Part shown: positions 18,537-26,192 of the stretch, in pieces
Position numbering within the stretch: position 1 is the stretch's first letter
Layout: each line of letters starts with the position of its first letter
From: Bacteroidota bacterium
GTDB lineage: Bacteria > Bacteroidota > Bacteroidia > Chitinophagales > Chitinophagaceae
Assembly: GCA_018268105.1 (NCBI GenBank)
Contig: JAFDXG010000126.1
Span: 1-64,000 of the forward strand
Reading direction: 5' to 3'
Length of the DNA: 64,000 nucleotides
The notes under the pieces: model-generated
Seen by the model: only the letters and a program-made list of their open reading frames with translations
Databases searched by the model: none
What the model was told of the DNA's origin: nothing
Position numbers and translations under genes: made by a program

Positions 18537-19394
18537 ATGGGGCTTACAACCGAACAATATAAAAAAATCATGCGCTTTCTGGACGCCGAAATGGAGCCGG
18601 ATGAAATGGATGCGTTCGAAAAAGAGTTGGCTGCCAATCCCGAAATGCGTATGCAACTCGATTTTGAACAATCGCTAAGAGACGGTTTTACTCTGGGGAA
18701 GACAAGCAATATACCGGGCACAATACCGGCACCCCCCCAAAGCTCTGGCAAATTAAAAAGCATACAAAAATGGCTGGCTGTTGCGGCTGCAATAATAACT
18801 GCGTTTACGCTCTTTGTCGTATTCTGGCAAAAGCCGGGAAAAAAACAGGATGTTGCCGTGGCTGGCAAAATGGATACTTCCCTACTGGTAATTCCCTCAC
18901 CTCCGGGAACAACTTTTGACCCGGCGAAGGATAGTAACAAGACTGTTGACCTTACCCTGTTATTTCAGCAATACTTCAAAAAAGATGCGCTGCCTGAAGA
19001 CTATCCTCTTTTTTTAGCAGAAGCGTTTACCGGCTACGAAGCCGGCAATTATACAACGCTGCAAAAGCTCAACTTAAACAACCTGCCACAGACCCGCGGC
19101 GGCGGTGAAGCTGACAGCAAAGAAAATATTTTGCAATTGGGCCATTATTATAAGGGGCTGGCTTTTTTACAAACCAATAATGCCCATGATGCCATCACCA
19201 ACCTGGATTGGGTATTGCATAACCAGTCTGGCAAAGTGTTAAAGGCCAAAGCTCAATGGTACCTGGCATTAGCTTATTTAAAAGAAGGCAACAGAGAAAA
19301 AGCTGCAGCGTTATGCAACAATATCGTCCGCGATAAGGAAAATATCCTACTGATTAAAAATGCGGAAAGACTACTGGATACGATAAAAGAATAA
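18537..19394 (+). CDS. One-pass membrane protein, anti-sigma-like N-terminus and TPR-like periplasmic part
   Basis: The protein has 285 residues. Residues 1-55 are acidic and helical and look like the cytoplasmic sigma-binding segment of an anti-sigma factor (IMRFLDAEMEPDEMDAFEKE, then LAANPEMR). No zinc-binding HxxxCxxC is present. One membrane helix spans about 79-98 (WLAVAAAIITAF...FVVFW). The C-terminal ~150 residues should be periplasmic and hold two or more TPR-like helix pairs (HYYKGLAFLQTNNAHDAITN and AKAQWYLALAYLKEGNREKA). The position between a sigma factor and an exported TPR-CHAT protease suggests it tethers sigma and may be processed or bound by the protease; that is inference. 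Confidence 0.72.
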   Translation: MGLTTEQYKKIMRFLDAEMEPDEMDAFEKELAANPEMRMQLDFEQSLRDGFTLGKTSNIPGTIPAPPQSSGKLKSIQKWLAVAAAIITAFTLFVVFWQKPGKKQDVAVAGKMDTSLLVIPSPPGTTFDPAKDSNKTVDLTLLFQQYFKKDALPEDYPLFLAEAFTGYEAGNYTTLQKLNLNNLPQTRGGGEADSKENILQLGHYYKGLAFLQTNNAHDAITNLDWVLHNQSGKVLKAKAQWYLALAYLKEGNREKAAALCNNIVRDKENILLIKNAERLLDTIKE

Positions 19395-19465
19395 TCTTTC
19401 AGATAAAAATGCGGTATAAATACCGGATACTTTAGTAAATTAACGCTTTAGTTTCAACCGTATTT

Positions 19466-22258
19466 ATGAAATTTCTTCTAATATTCACCGGGATATTCTT
19501 TTGCCTGCAGGCGCCAGCCCAGGAAAACAGCGACAGGGATTCTGCAGTGTATTATAAGCGCCAGGGGCAATATGACAGGGCTTTATCCTTTGCCCAAAGA
19601 TGTTTTGAAATGGTACGAAATATAAGTAATAAAGACACGGCTTATATATCTGCTGCAAGCCGCTTAGCCGGTATCTATGCTTCACTGGGAAATTATGATA
19701 GCGCCATGGTCTGTTACCTGAAAGTTTGTGAGGAAGTAAAAAAGCAATATGGCGACACCAGTGCGTTATATAGCACGTACCTTTTAACGCTGGCAGAAGT
19801 AGAGATATATGGAGACTTTCTCGAAGAAGCCGGGCAGACGTATCAAAATTTAAAAGTGTTTTTAGATAATCCGGATAGCGCCTATCGCAAAACTGCACTA
19901 TATAAAAGCGCTTATACAAGGTATTTAAACGGATATGCCCTTTTTCATGTATCAATTGGAGAACTGAATAAAGCAGAGGAATTACACCTGCGTGCATACA
20001 AAATGGCGCTCAGGGATCCCGTTGACAGCAGTGGCTGGGTTGGAGCGCTACGGGGACTGGGACATCTGTATCATAAAATGAGATTTTATGCAAAGCAGGA
20101 AGCGATAGCGCTGCAGATTTTAAAGTTTTGTAAGAATAAGTATGGAGAAGGGAATCTCTGGTATGCCGGAGCTTTGTCCGGATTGGCAAGTGTGTATCTG
20201 ACGCGTAACCAAAACCTGGAGAAAGCCGATTCATTATATAGAAAGTCACTGGCAATATACCGGCGGAGCAGGGGCAAAAACGCCCCAGCTAATACTGCAA
20301 TACTAAATCGTATAGGTATTGTAAATACGGAAATGGGGAGATATAAGGTAGCGGAAGAATACCTGAAAGAGGCTGTGGCTGTCATCAATCAAAGCGGAAT
20401 AGAATATATCCCGGCTTTTAAAAATTTAGCCAGACTGTATGCTTTGACCGGCAGGAAAAGACTGGCGAAACTCTTGTTTCAAAAATGCCTGCCTCATTAC
20501 ACTATCCTGGGATCGGAGTTAATTGCTGACCCCGACCTACTCCATGACATGGCAGAATTACTGTATGCCGGTGAACCTGCCAAAGCAGCCATATACTTAA
20601 AAACAGCAATGGACACTGAAGACAAGCTGCTGTTGAGAAATCTTGATTTTTTACCTGAGACGGAACTGCTTGCTCACTTAAAAAGTATTAAAGATGCGTC
20701 TGACGCTCCTTACCGTTTTTTACACCGCAATAGGAGCCCGGCGATTACAGGTGCGGCATATAACAGAAAGCTGCTTGTAAGCGGCATCGGTCTGCAAAAC
20801 ACCAGGGCGCTTTATCAAAACATGTCCCGGTCGGAGGATCATGAGCTTACCGGGCTTTGGAAAAATTACCGGCAGCAGCAGTCTTATTATACAAAGCTCT
20901 TATCAACGCCCACGGATAAGAGAAATGCAGATATTGATTCCGTTGCCACCACACTGAACCGGCAGGAGAAAGCGCTCTTACGCAGGTCGGCAGCATACAG
21001 GAATATGAAAGAGCGGCTTGCTGTTACCTGGCAGGACGTGCAAAAGCATCTGCAGCCCGGTGAAACGGCTGTTGAGTTTGTAAGGTTCAATAATACATTT
21101 AACATCATTGCTGCCAACGCTAAAGCCGATACTTTTTATTATGCAGCATTGCTGCTTCGTCCGCAGGATACCGCGCCTCAGTTTGTAGTGTTATGCAAAG
21201 AGCAGCAATTGCTTGCCGCAATGAAAAAATTTCCTTATAAAGCGGCTATAAACAGTAGGGGACTAAAATCAGCAGGATATGTACAAAGCGCCACGAATAT
21301 CCTGTACAAATTGTTGTGGCAGCCGTTGGAGCCTTATCTTAATCATACCCAAACGGTCTATTTTTCACCCGATGGGCTATTGCACCGTGTGGCATTTGCA
21401 GCAATCCCTTACAAAAGCAATACCCTGCTTTGCGACAGGTACAATCTTGTGCAACTTACCTCTACCCGGCAGGTAGCTTTACAGGAAACCCGGTCTCCGA
21501 CGCCTGTTTCGATAGCTATGTTCGGCGGCATTAACTACAACCGTCAGGTTGTAGACACGGGTTTCAGTCTCTATGCTCATGTATCCATGAAATATCGTGG
21601 TGCGGACCTGGATTCCTTCTACTTTCTGCCCAATACAATGGCGGAGATCAATGCAATAAAAGCAGATGCTGAGACCTTACAAAAACAGTCTGTTGTATTC
21701 ACCGGCGATAATGCTACGGAAGCGGCATTCAGAAGCCTGGATGGCAACAACTCGCCGGAGGTAATTCATTTTGCCACACATGGCTTTACGTTCCCCGACA
21801 ATACAGCAGAGCAAGGCAACAATGGCGGTGCGCCTTTTAAGGCATCAGAAGATCCTCTGCTGCGTTGCGGATTAGTAATGGCGGGCGGCAATAAAGGCTG
21901 GAAGGGCAAAGCCGGGTCAGAAGAAGACGACGGCATACTGACCGGCCTGGAGATCAGCGCTGTGCAACTGCCCCATACACAGCTCGCTGTTTTATCTGCC
22001 TGCGAAACAGCGCTGGGAAAAATAGAAGGCAGCGAAGGTGTGTTTGGTCTGCAGCGGGCATTTAAGCTGGCAGGAGTGAACTATGTAATGGCCAGCCTCT
22101 GGCAAGTACCGGATAAAGAAACCGCCGAATTTATGGAAACTTTTTACAACCACTGGCTGGGTGGAAAAACCATCCGCGAGGCATTTCTTACTACACAGCA
22201 AACCATGCGTAAAAGATATGCGCCTTACTACTGGGCGGGCTTTACGTTGGTACAATAA
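19466..22258 (+). CDS. Exported TPR-CHAT caspase-like protease
   Basis: A protein of 930 residues. The signal peptide MKFLLIFTGIFFCLQAPAQ places it in the periplasm or beyond. Residues about 25-400 are tandem tetratricopeptide repeats (for example YDRALSFAQRCFEMVRNISN and YGEGNLWYAGALSGLASVYL). A helical linker follows, and the C-terminal ~320 residues form a CHAT domain. The caspase-type dyad is visible as H772 in HFATHGF and C846 in LSACETALG, and the domain ends with YAPYYWAGFTLVQ. CHAT proteins are Cys proteases of the caspase clan, often switched by their TPRs. The two upstream genes suggest a signalling role in a sigma circuit. A partial second copy of its 3' end lies at 23701-23785. 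Confidence 0.88.
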   Translation: MKFLLIFTGIFFCLQAPAQENSDRDSAVYYKRQGQYDRALSFAQRCFEMVRNISNKDTAYISAASRLAGIYASLGNYDSAMVCYLKVCEEVKKQYGDTSALYSTYLLTLAEVEIYGDFLEEAGQTYQNLKVFLDNPDSAYRKTALYKSAYTRYLNGYALFHVSIGELNKAEELHLRAYKMALRDPVDSSGWVGALRGLGHLYHKMRFYAKQEAIALQILKFCKNKYGEGNLWYAGALSGLASVYLTRNQNLEKADSLYRKSLAIYRRSRGKNAPANTAILNRIGIVNTEMGRYKVAEEYLKEAVAVINQSGIEYIPAFKNLARLYALTGRKRLAKLLFQKCLPHYTILGSELIADPDLLHDMAELLYAGEPAKAAIYLKTAMDTEDKLLLRNLDFLPETELLAHLKSIKDASDAPYRFLHRNRSPAITGAAYNRKLLVSGIGLQNTRALYQNMSRSEDHELTGLWKNYRQQQSYYTKLLSTPTDKRNADIDSVATTLNRQEKALLRRSAAYRNMKERLAVTWQDVQKHLQPGETAVEFVRFNNTFNIIAANAKADTFYYAALLLRPQDTAPQFVVLCKEQQLLAAMKKFPYKAAINSRGLKSAGYVQSATNILYKLLWQPLEPYLNHTQTVYFSPDGLLHRVAFAAIPYKSNTLLCDRYNLVQLTSTRQVALQETRSPTPVSIAMFGGINYNRQVVDTGFSLYAHVSMKYRGADLDSFYFLPNTMAEINAIKADAETLQKQSVVFTGDNATEAAFRSLDGNNSPEVIHFATHGFTFPDNTAEQGNNGGAPFKASEDPLLRCGLVMAGGNKGWKGKAGSEEDDGILTGLEISAVQLPHTQLAVLSACETALGKIEGSEGVFGLQRAFKLAGVNYVMASLWQVPDKETAEFMETFYNHWLGGKTIREAFLTTQQTMRKRYAPYYWAGFTLVQ

Positions 22259-22318
22259 ATTATTTCAGATTGCGTGATGTGGATGACGGTAATGCAACTA
22301 CACCTGAATTGCAATCTG

Positions 22319-23428
22319 TTATTCTTTGTTCTCCAGTATCTCCAATAGTGATTGGTTTAGGTATAGTTTTTCTTTTCCGGTTTTTACTGATTTCAAAAAA
22401 CCGTTTTCCTCTAATGCTATCAAATAGTTTCCTACCGTCTTTAAGCTTCCGATGTTTTCATCAATCAAATGCTGGCGTTTGGTGTAGGGCAAACGGAATA
22501 AGATTTCAATCAAATCTTTGGAATAAATTTTTGGCAGCTTCTTTTTAACTTCGCCGGCAGTTTTTTCCATTGCAGTTGTTATTCTATTCAGTCGTTGCAA
22601 GCCTTTCATTGCAGTTTCTTCAATCATATCCAGCATATACAAAACAAAATTTTCCCATTCATTACTTTCGGTTACACCACGCAAACACTTGTAGTATTCA
22701 ACCTTGTTTTTTATGATGTATTCGCTTAAATAAATTGCAGGTGTATCAAGCAGTCCCGATAGTTTGAGATACAGAAGCAGCAAAATTCTTCCTGTCCTTC
22801 CGTTGCCGTCAAAAAATGGGTGTATCGCTTCAAACTGATAATGCATTATCGCCATTTTAATCAATGGGTCAATAGTTCCACCCCCTACTGCCAGATATTC
22901 CGGCTCGTTGATGAATTTTTCTAAGTTTGCCAACATCTCTCGGATTTTCTTTTCTCCATCTGGCGGCGTATAAATCACCCTTCCCTGCGGATTCCTCAGC
23001 GTAGTACCAGGCGTATTCCGAATAGAAGTATTGTTTTGCCTGATACATTGAACGATTTTAATACAAAGATTAGTGGTGATATACGGTTTTGTTTTCAACT
23101 GTTCCAAACCTAACCAAAGCGCCTCTTTATAGTTCAGCACTTCTTTGGTAGCAGAATTTTCAATTTTTCTGGCGGTAACCAACGATTTGTAAAGTTCATC
23201 GTTTGTTGTGATGATGTTTTCTACTTCCGAACTTGCTTTTGCTTCCTGTAAATAAATAGTGTCTAAGAACAATGTTGGATTTGGCAAATTGAGCAGTGTT
23301 CCATTTAGTTGAGACAATGCTCTGCCCGCTTTAATTGTTTTGCGAAGCACGTTTTTCGTTTCAATGTCTGCCTCTGGTGGTAGCAATGGCAGGTTGTTAT
23401 ACGCTATATTTCGGTCAAATTTGCTCAT
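22319..23428 (-). CDS. Fic-domain AMP-transferase with N-terminal inhibitory motif
   Basis: A 369-residue protein. HPFFDGNGRTGR, the complete catalytic Fic motif, sits about residue 195, so the active-site His and the phosphate-binding Arg are present. Upstream, in the N-terminal helical domain, SSEVEN fits the (S/T)xxxE(G/N) inhibitory helix of class II Fic proteins, whose Glu blocks ATP until relieved. The C-terminal ~90 residues look like a winged helix (LPYTKRQHLIDENIGSLKTV), common in Bacteroidota Fic proteins and compatible with autoregulation. The target is unknown. It is inserted, on the minus strand, between the CHAT gene and a fragment duplicating that gene's end. No partner antitoxin is adjacent. 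Confidence 0.9.
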   Translation of the reverse strand: MSKFDRNIAYNNLPLLPPEADIETKNVLRKTIKAGRALSQLNGTLLNLPNPTLFLDTIYLQEAKASSEVENIITTNDELYKSLVTARKIENSATKEVLNYKEALWLGLEQLKTKPYITTNLCIKIVQCIRQNNTSIRNTPGTTLRNPQGRVIYTPPDGEKKIREMLANLEKFINEPEYLAVGGGTIDPLIKMAIMHYQFEAIHPFFDGNGRTGRILLLLYLKLSGLLDTPAIYLSEYIIKNKVEYYKCLRGVTESNEWENFVLYMLDMIEETAMKGLQRLNRITTAMEKTAGEVKKKLPKIYSKDLIEILFRLPYTKRQHLIDENIGSLKTVGNYLIALEENGFLKSVKTGKEKLYLNQSLLEILENKE

Positions 23429-23487
23429 TTTTCACGTGTTCGCCACCCTTTAGGCAGGCAGGTAAATTGTACGCTTATTGATAACAT

Positions 23488-23539
23488 AAGGGTAAAAATA
23501 CTAAAAATCTACTCTCGTTTGTGATTTAAGGGTAAAAAT
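23488..23539. promoter_or_regulatory. Paired direct repeats upstream of the Fic gene
   Basis: AAGGGTAAAAAT occurs twice, at 23488-23499 and 23528-23539, 40 bp apart; both copies are followed by ACTC-CGTT-like sequence. The placement 60-110 bp upstream of the Fic start suggests operator sites, possibly for the Fic protein's own winged helix. Confidence 0.45.
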
Positions 23540-23593
23540 TACTCCCGTTCGGTTTTGGTCGCTTCCGGGTATTGAAAGACAAATCTTCGCTAT

Positions 23594-23633
23594 GTGTGGC
23601 GTCTCTGCCTGCCGTCAGGCAGGTTCGCCACAC
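23594..23633. repeat. Palindromic element between Fic and the CHAT fragment
   Basis: Arms GTGTGGCG (23594-23601) and CGCCACAC (23626-23633) enclose an inner CTGCC...GGCAG palindrome, forming a GC-rich hairpin unlike its AT-rich surroundings. TGCCTGCC-type words also occur at 23448-23462. Confidence 0.55.
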
Positions 23634-23700
23634 ACCACCGCGCTGTCGCCTCTGACGCCACACTTACACCTGTCTGGGCGACGAAAATGTCTGCAAAACA

Positions 23701-23785
23701 TTTTTAACTACACAACAAGCCATGCGTAAAAAATACGCGCCTTACTACTGGGCGGGGTTTACGTTGGTCAATAATATTTTTTCAG
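23701..23785 (+). pseudogene. Remnant of a second CHAT gene (3' tail only)
   Basis: Translated, the segment reads FLTTQQAMRKKYAPYYWAGF, nearly identical to the last residues of the intact CHAT protease. By eye 61 of 68 nucleotides match 22184-22251, and likeness continues past the stop into TTTCAG. The stop codon region has small indels, and nothing upstream of 23700 resembles CHAT. The left break is sharp, so most of the copy was deleted or replaced, perhaps when the Fic gene arrived. Confidence 0.85.
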
Positions 23786-23795
23786 TAAGCCTCGC

Positions 23796-23841
23796 AGGAT
23801 TCCGAATCTTTCTACCGAAGCTTCGGAAGGTTCGGAACCCT
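23796..23841. repeat. Palindromic repeat after the CHAT remnant
   Basis: Fifteen-base arms (23796-23810 and 23827-23841) pair with two mismatches, and the loop contains the perfect palindrome CCGAAGCTTCGG (23815-23826). It has no T-run and looks like a mobile palindromic unit rather than a terminator. Confidence 0.6.
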
Positions 23842-23932
23842 ACGATAAATCAATCATTAAAATCGGGGCAAAGCCATTGAAAAAATTTCAACCTGCTAAT
23901 TGAATATTTTCAGTATTTTTAAATAAAAAACA

Positions 23933-24343
23933 ATGGAAGCGGTACATAAAAAATTCAGCAGCCTGTCTCTGAAAGACGAGCTTTCTATTGTAAGTGCTGC
24001 CCGTAAGGGTGTTCGTCCCGGTGTTTTTTACAGCTTTGCCAACGTAGCAAAGCTACCTGAAAAAAGCCTGGCAGCACTGCTGCATTTGCATCCCCGTACG
24101 ATCAGCAATTACAGAAGCCGCCGCAAACACCTGAATCCTGTGGAGAGTGAGCATTTGCTGAAGCTTATTGTCCTTTTTACCAAAGGAGAGAGGATGTTTG
24201 GCAGTATTGATGAGTTTAACCACTGGTTGCACAAACCTTACTGGCATACTAAAGAAATGCCGATGAGCTGGCTGAATACTCCCGGCGGGGTGGATTTGAT
24301 CACCGAAGAGTTAGACCGGCTGGCGCATGGGTATGCAGCCTGA
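23933..24343 (+). CDS. Xre/MbcA/ParS-type antitoxin of a RES toxin
   Basis: A protein of 136 residues. The N-terminal half has an Xre-like helix-turn-helix (LPEKSLAALLHLHPRTISNY, residues 43-62). The C-terminal half carries the MbcA/ParS/Xre toxin-binding region, ending in the typical GGVDLITEELDRLAHG. It should bind the RES enzyme encoded 9 bp downstream, block its active site and repress the operon. Length and gene order (antitoxin first) are normal for the family. Confidence 0.9.
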   Translation: MEAVHKKFSSLSLKDELSIVSAARKGVRPGVFYSFANVAKLPEKSLAALLHLHPRTISNYRSRRKHLNPVESEHLLKLIVLFTKGERMFGSIDEFNHWLHKPYWHTKEMPMSWLNTPGGVDLITEELDRLAHGYAA

Positions 24344-24352
24344 TGATACAAT

Positions 24353-24835
24353 ATGCTTGTTTACCGTATTGTACATAAGGAGTTCAGCGGGTCTTTATTT
24401 GCCCCGGGGCTGCCCGGCCGCTGGAATGGGGCGGGACGCAAAGTAATTTATGCCGCTGAATCTATTCCCCTTGCCTTCATGGAGAACATGATCCGCCGGA
24501 AGGGATTAGGTTTCAATGATGACTTCCGTGTTATGATTATTGAAGTGCCGGATACGCTGGCTGTTACAGAGGTGGATTTGTCCGGCCTTGCGGCAGGATG
24601 GCGTGATTTTCTAAATTATTCCATCTGCCAGGCTGTGGGCAACAAGTGGTATGATGACGGCAGCACTCCTATTTTAAAAGTGCCTTCTGCTGTTATGCCC
24701 ACTAATTTTAATTATGTTATCCATACTATGCACCCGAACTACAAGGCAGTGAATCTCCTCGCCACTTCCAACCTTATTCCTGATGACAGGATTGAAGACC
24801 TGCTGAAAAATTATAAGCTGGCTTCCAAGGGATGA
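24353..24835 (+). CDS. RES-domain toxin (NAD+-degrading type)
   Basis: The protein has 160 residues and is a complete RES domain. The conserved Arg is in VYRIVH near the start, the conserved Glu in AAESIPLAFMENM (about residues 37-49), and the Ser in VPSAVMP (about 121-127). Known RES toxins such as MbcT and Res cleave NAD+ and arrest growth when freed from the Xre partner. The start is set by the 9-bp gap to the antitoxin stop. No damage is visible, so the pair is probably functional. Confidence 0.9.
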   Translation: MLVYRIVHKEFSGSLFAPGLPGRWNGAGRKVIYAAESIPLAFMENMIRRKGLGFNDDFRVMIIEVPDTLAVTEVDLSGLAAGWRDFLNYSICQAVGNKWYDDGSTPILKVPSAVMPTNFNYVIHTMHPNYKAVNLLATSNLIPDDRIEDLLKNYKLASKG

Positions 24836-24938
24836 ATAGATGTCTTTCTCCACCTTCAGTTGTGATCGCCAGGTGAAAGGGGCTGATTATGCTATAATTT
24901 TAACGATAATGAAAGCACGAAAATTATCAACACGCTCG

Positions 24939-25114
24939 TCGTCATTTCGATCCCGCCTTCATGCAGTATTGATCTATGTATATTACGGCGGGAGAGAAAT
25001 CTGCCGAACAATAGTGCAGGTGTTGAGCAGTAGTACATTTGCCAGGCAGATTTCTCCCTCGCGGAAGCCTGCATTAAACTATAGCGTCCGCGATAGCTCG
25101 ATCGAAATGACGGG
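24939..25114. repeat. Large imperfect palindromic element (MITE-like)
   Basis: The outer arms CGTCATTTCGATC (about 24940-24952) and GATCGAAATGACG (25100-25112) are inverted. Inner arms GAGAAATCTGCC (24993-25004) and GGCAGATTTCTC (25045-25056) are also inverted. The whole could fold into one long hairpin of about 175 nt. There is no open frame; the element lies just behind the toxin-antitoxin pair. Confidence 0.7.
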
Positions 25115-25289
25115 CAAGAGACTGATGATTTTGTAGCTTTCGCGATAATTCAGGCTTACAAATAACCCATTCTCTCGCTGAAACCTCCCTGGGTAATACC
25201 CCATGTTTTGTCGGCGCACCTGCTTGACAATTTGGGTATACCCCGCCAAAAGAAGCATTCCATTGTCTATGACTGGCAGTGCAATAATT

Positions 25290-25337
25290 TTTTTTCGGAT
25301 CGGGTGATGATAACAGGCAGGAAACGGCTATTAAGCC
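25290..25337. repeat. 48-bp direct repeat, copy 1
   Basis: The 48 bases from the T-run through TATTAAGCC match 28024-28071 with a single substitution. It lies in the upstream region of the lipoprotein gene at 25398. The rest of the gap 25115-25397 holds nothing I recognise. Confidence 0.85.
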
Positions 25338-25397
25338 TGTTACAAAGTCTATGCAATGCATACGGATGTTCTTTCGGGTATACATAAAAAAAGGGTT

Positions 25398-26093
25398 ATG
25401 ATAAAAAAATTATTCACCGCAGCGATATTGGGGTTGCTGATTTTTACAGGATGTTCAAAAAGTAAAGACGGCGAAGAGGATACTGATAAAGATAAACCCG
25501 CAGCCAAAGCTCAGTTTGACAACAATAACTACGGCATTTATAAAGGTGTGTTTGTCGGTTCGAGTGGTTTCATTATTGTTAATATAAATAATGACAATTC
25601 TATTTCAGCCAGCTTGACCGTAGATGGCGCAAAGACCTCTTTCACAACAACACAGACTGTGCAGCAAAACGAGGCGACCAGCGTTGTTTTCAAAAACGGC
25701 AACAACTCATTCACTTTTGTTGTCGGCGCAAACGGCAGCGATCCGATAGTTAAAGATATTGTAATCAGCGGGCACCCAGAAGCCGCTATAGTTGTCATAA
25801 AGGAAACTTCAACAGACCTCGTAAAATGTTACGAAGGGACTTTTGATGGCGGCGATGCGGGTGTTTTTAATGCAGCCGTTTCAGGTAAGTGGATTCGTGG
25901 TTTGGCTTTCAGCACCGCCTATAATAAGACATGGCCTGTCACTGGAACTGTATCAGGTAATAATATTGATGCCTCGGGTTCTGCCGGCAGCGGCGATTTT
26001 AAAGGTTCCATTTCCGGAGACAATATTTCAGGAAGCTGGAAAAATTCCATAGCGGATATAAGCGGGACATGGAGTGGAAAGCGAACCCTGTAG
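25398..26093 (+). CDS. Lipoprotein of unknown function
   Basis: The product has 231 residues from ATG 25398; an upstream in-frame ATG at 25356 would put 14 polar residues before the signal. MIKKLFTAAILGLLIFTGC is a lipoprotein signal with Cys at 19, followed by a charged linker (KSKDGEEDTDKDK). The mature part alternates polar and hydrophobic residues with many Gly, Asn, Ser and Thr, as in a small beta-barrel or beta-sandwich. GTVSGNNIDASGSAGSGDFK and GSISGDNISGSW are internal beta-hairpin-like repeats. I do not recognise the family. The next lipoprotein gene follows 99 bp downstream. Confidence 0.65.
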   Translation: MIKKLFTAAILGLLIFTGCSKSKDGEEDTDKDKPAAKAQFDNNNYGIYKGVFVGSSGFIIVNINNDNSISASLTVDGAKTSFTTTQTVQQNEATSVVFKNGNNSFTFVVGANGSDPIVKDIVISGHPEAAIVVIKETSTDLVKCYEGTFDGGDAGVFNAAVSGKWIRGLAFSTAYNKTWPVTGTVSGNNIDASGSAGSGDFKGSISGDNISGSWKNSIADISGTWSGKRTL

Positions 26094-26192
26094 GCTGTAA
26101 TACTAAAAGAGTGCATAAAAATACTGTTTGTTAAGTCAGGCAATAATTAGCAAGGTGTAATCAAATAAAGTTCACCTAAGCAAACACAGAAA

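Noticed and set aside
22260..22318. Inverted CAGATTGC / GCAATCTG near the ends of the CHAT and Fic genes
   Set aside because: The arms are 8 bp with a loop of about 35 nt and no T-run, so chance cannot be excluded.
17737..25114. A CRISPR array or Cas genes beside the TPR-CHAT protease
   Set aside because: No regularly spaced repeats and no Cas-like protein occur anywhere in the window; the link to type III-E is analogy only.
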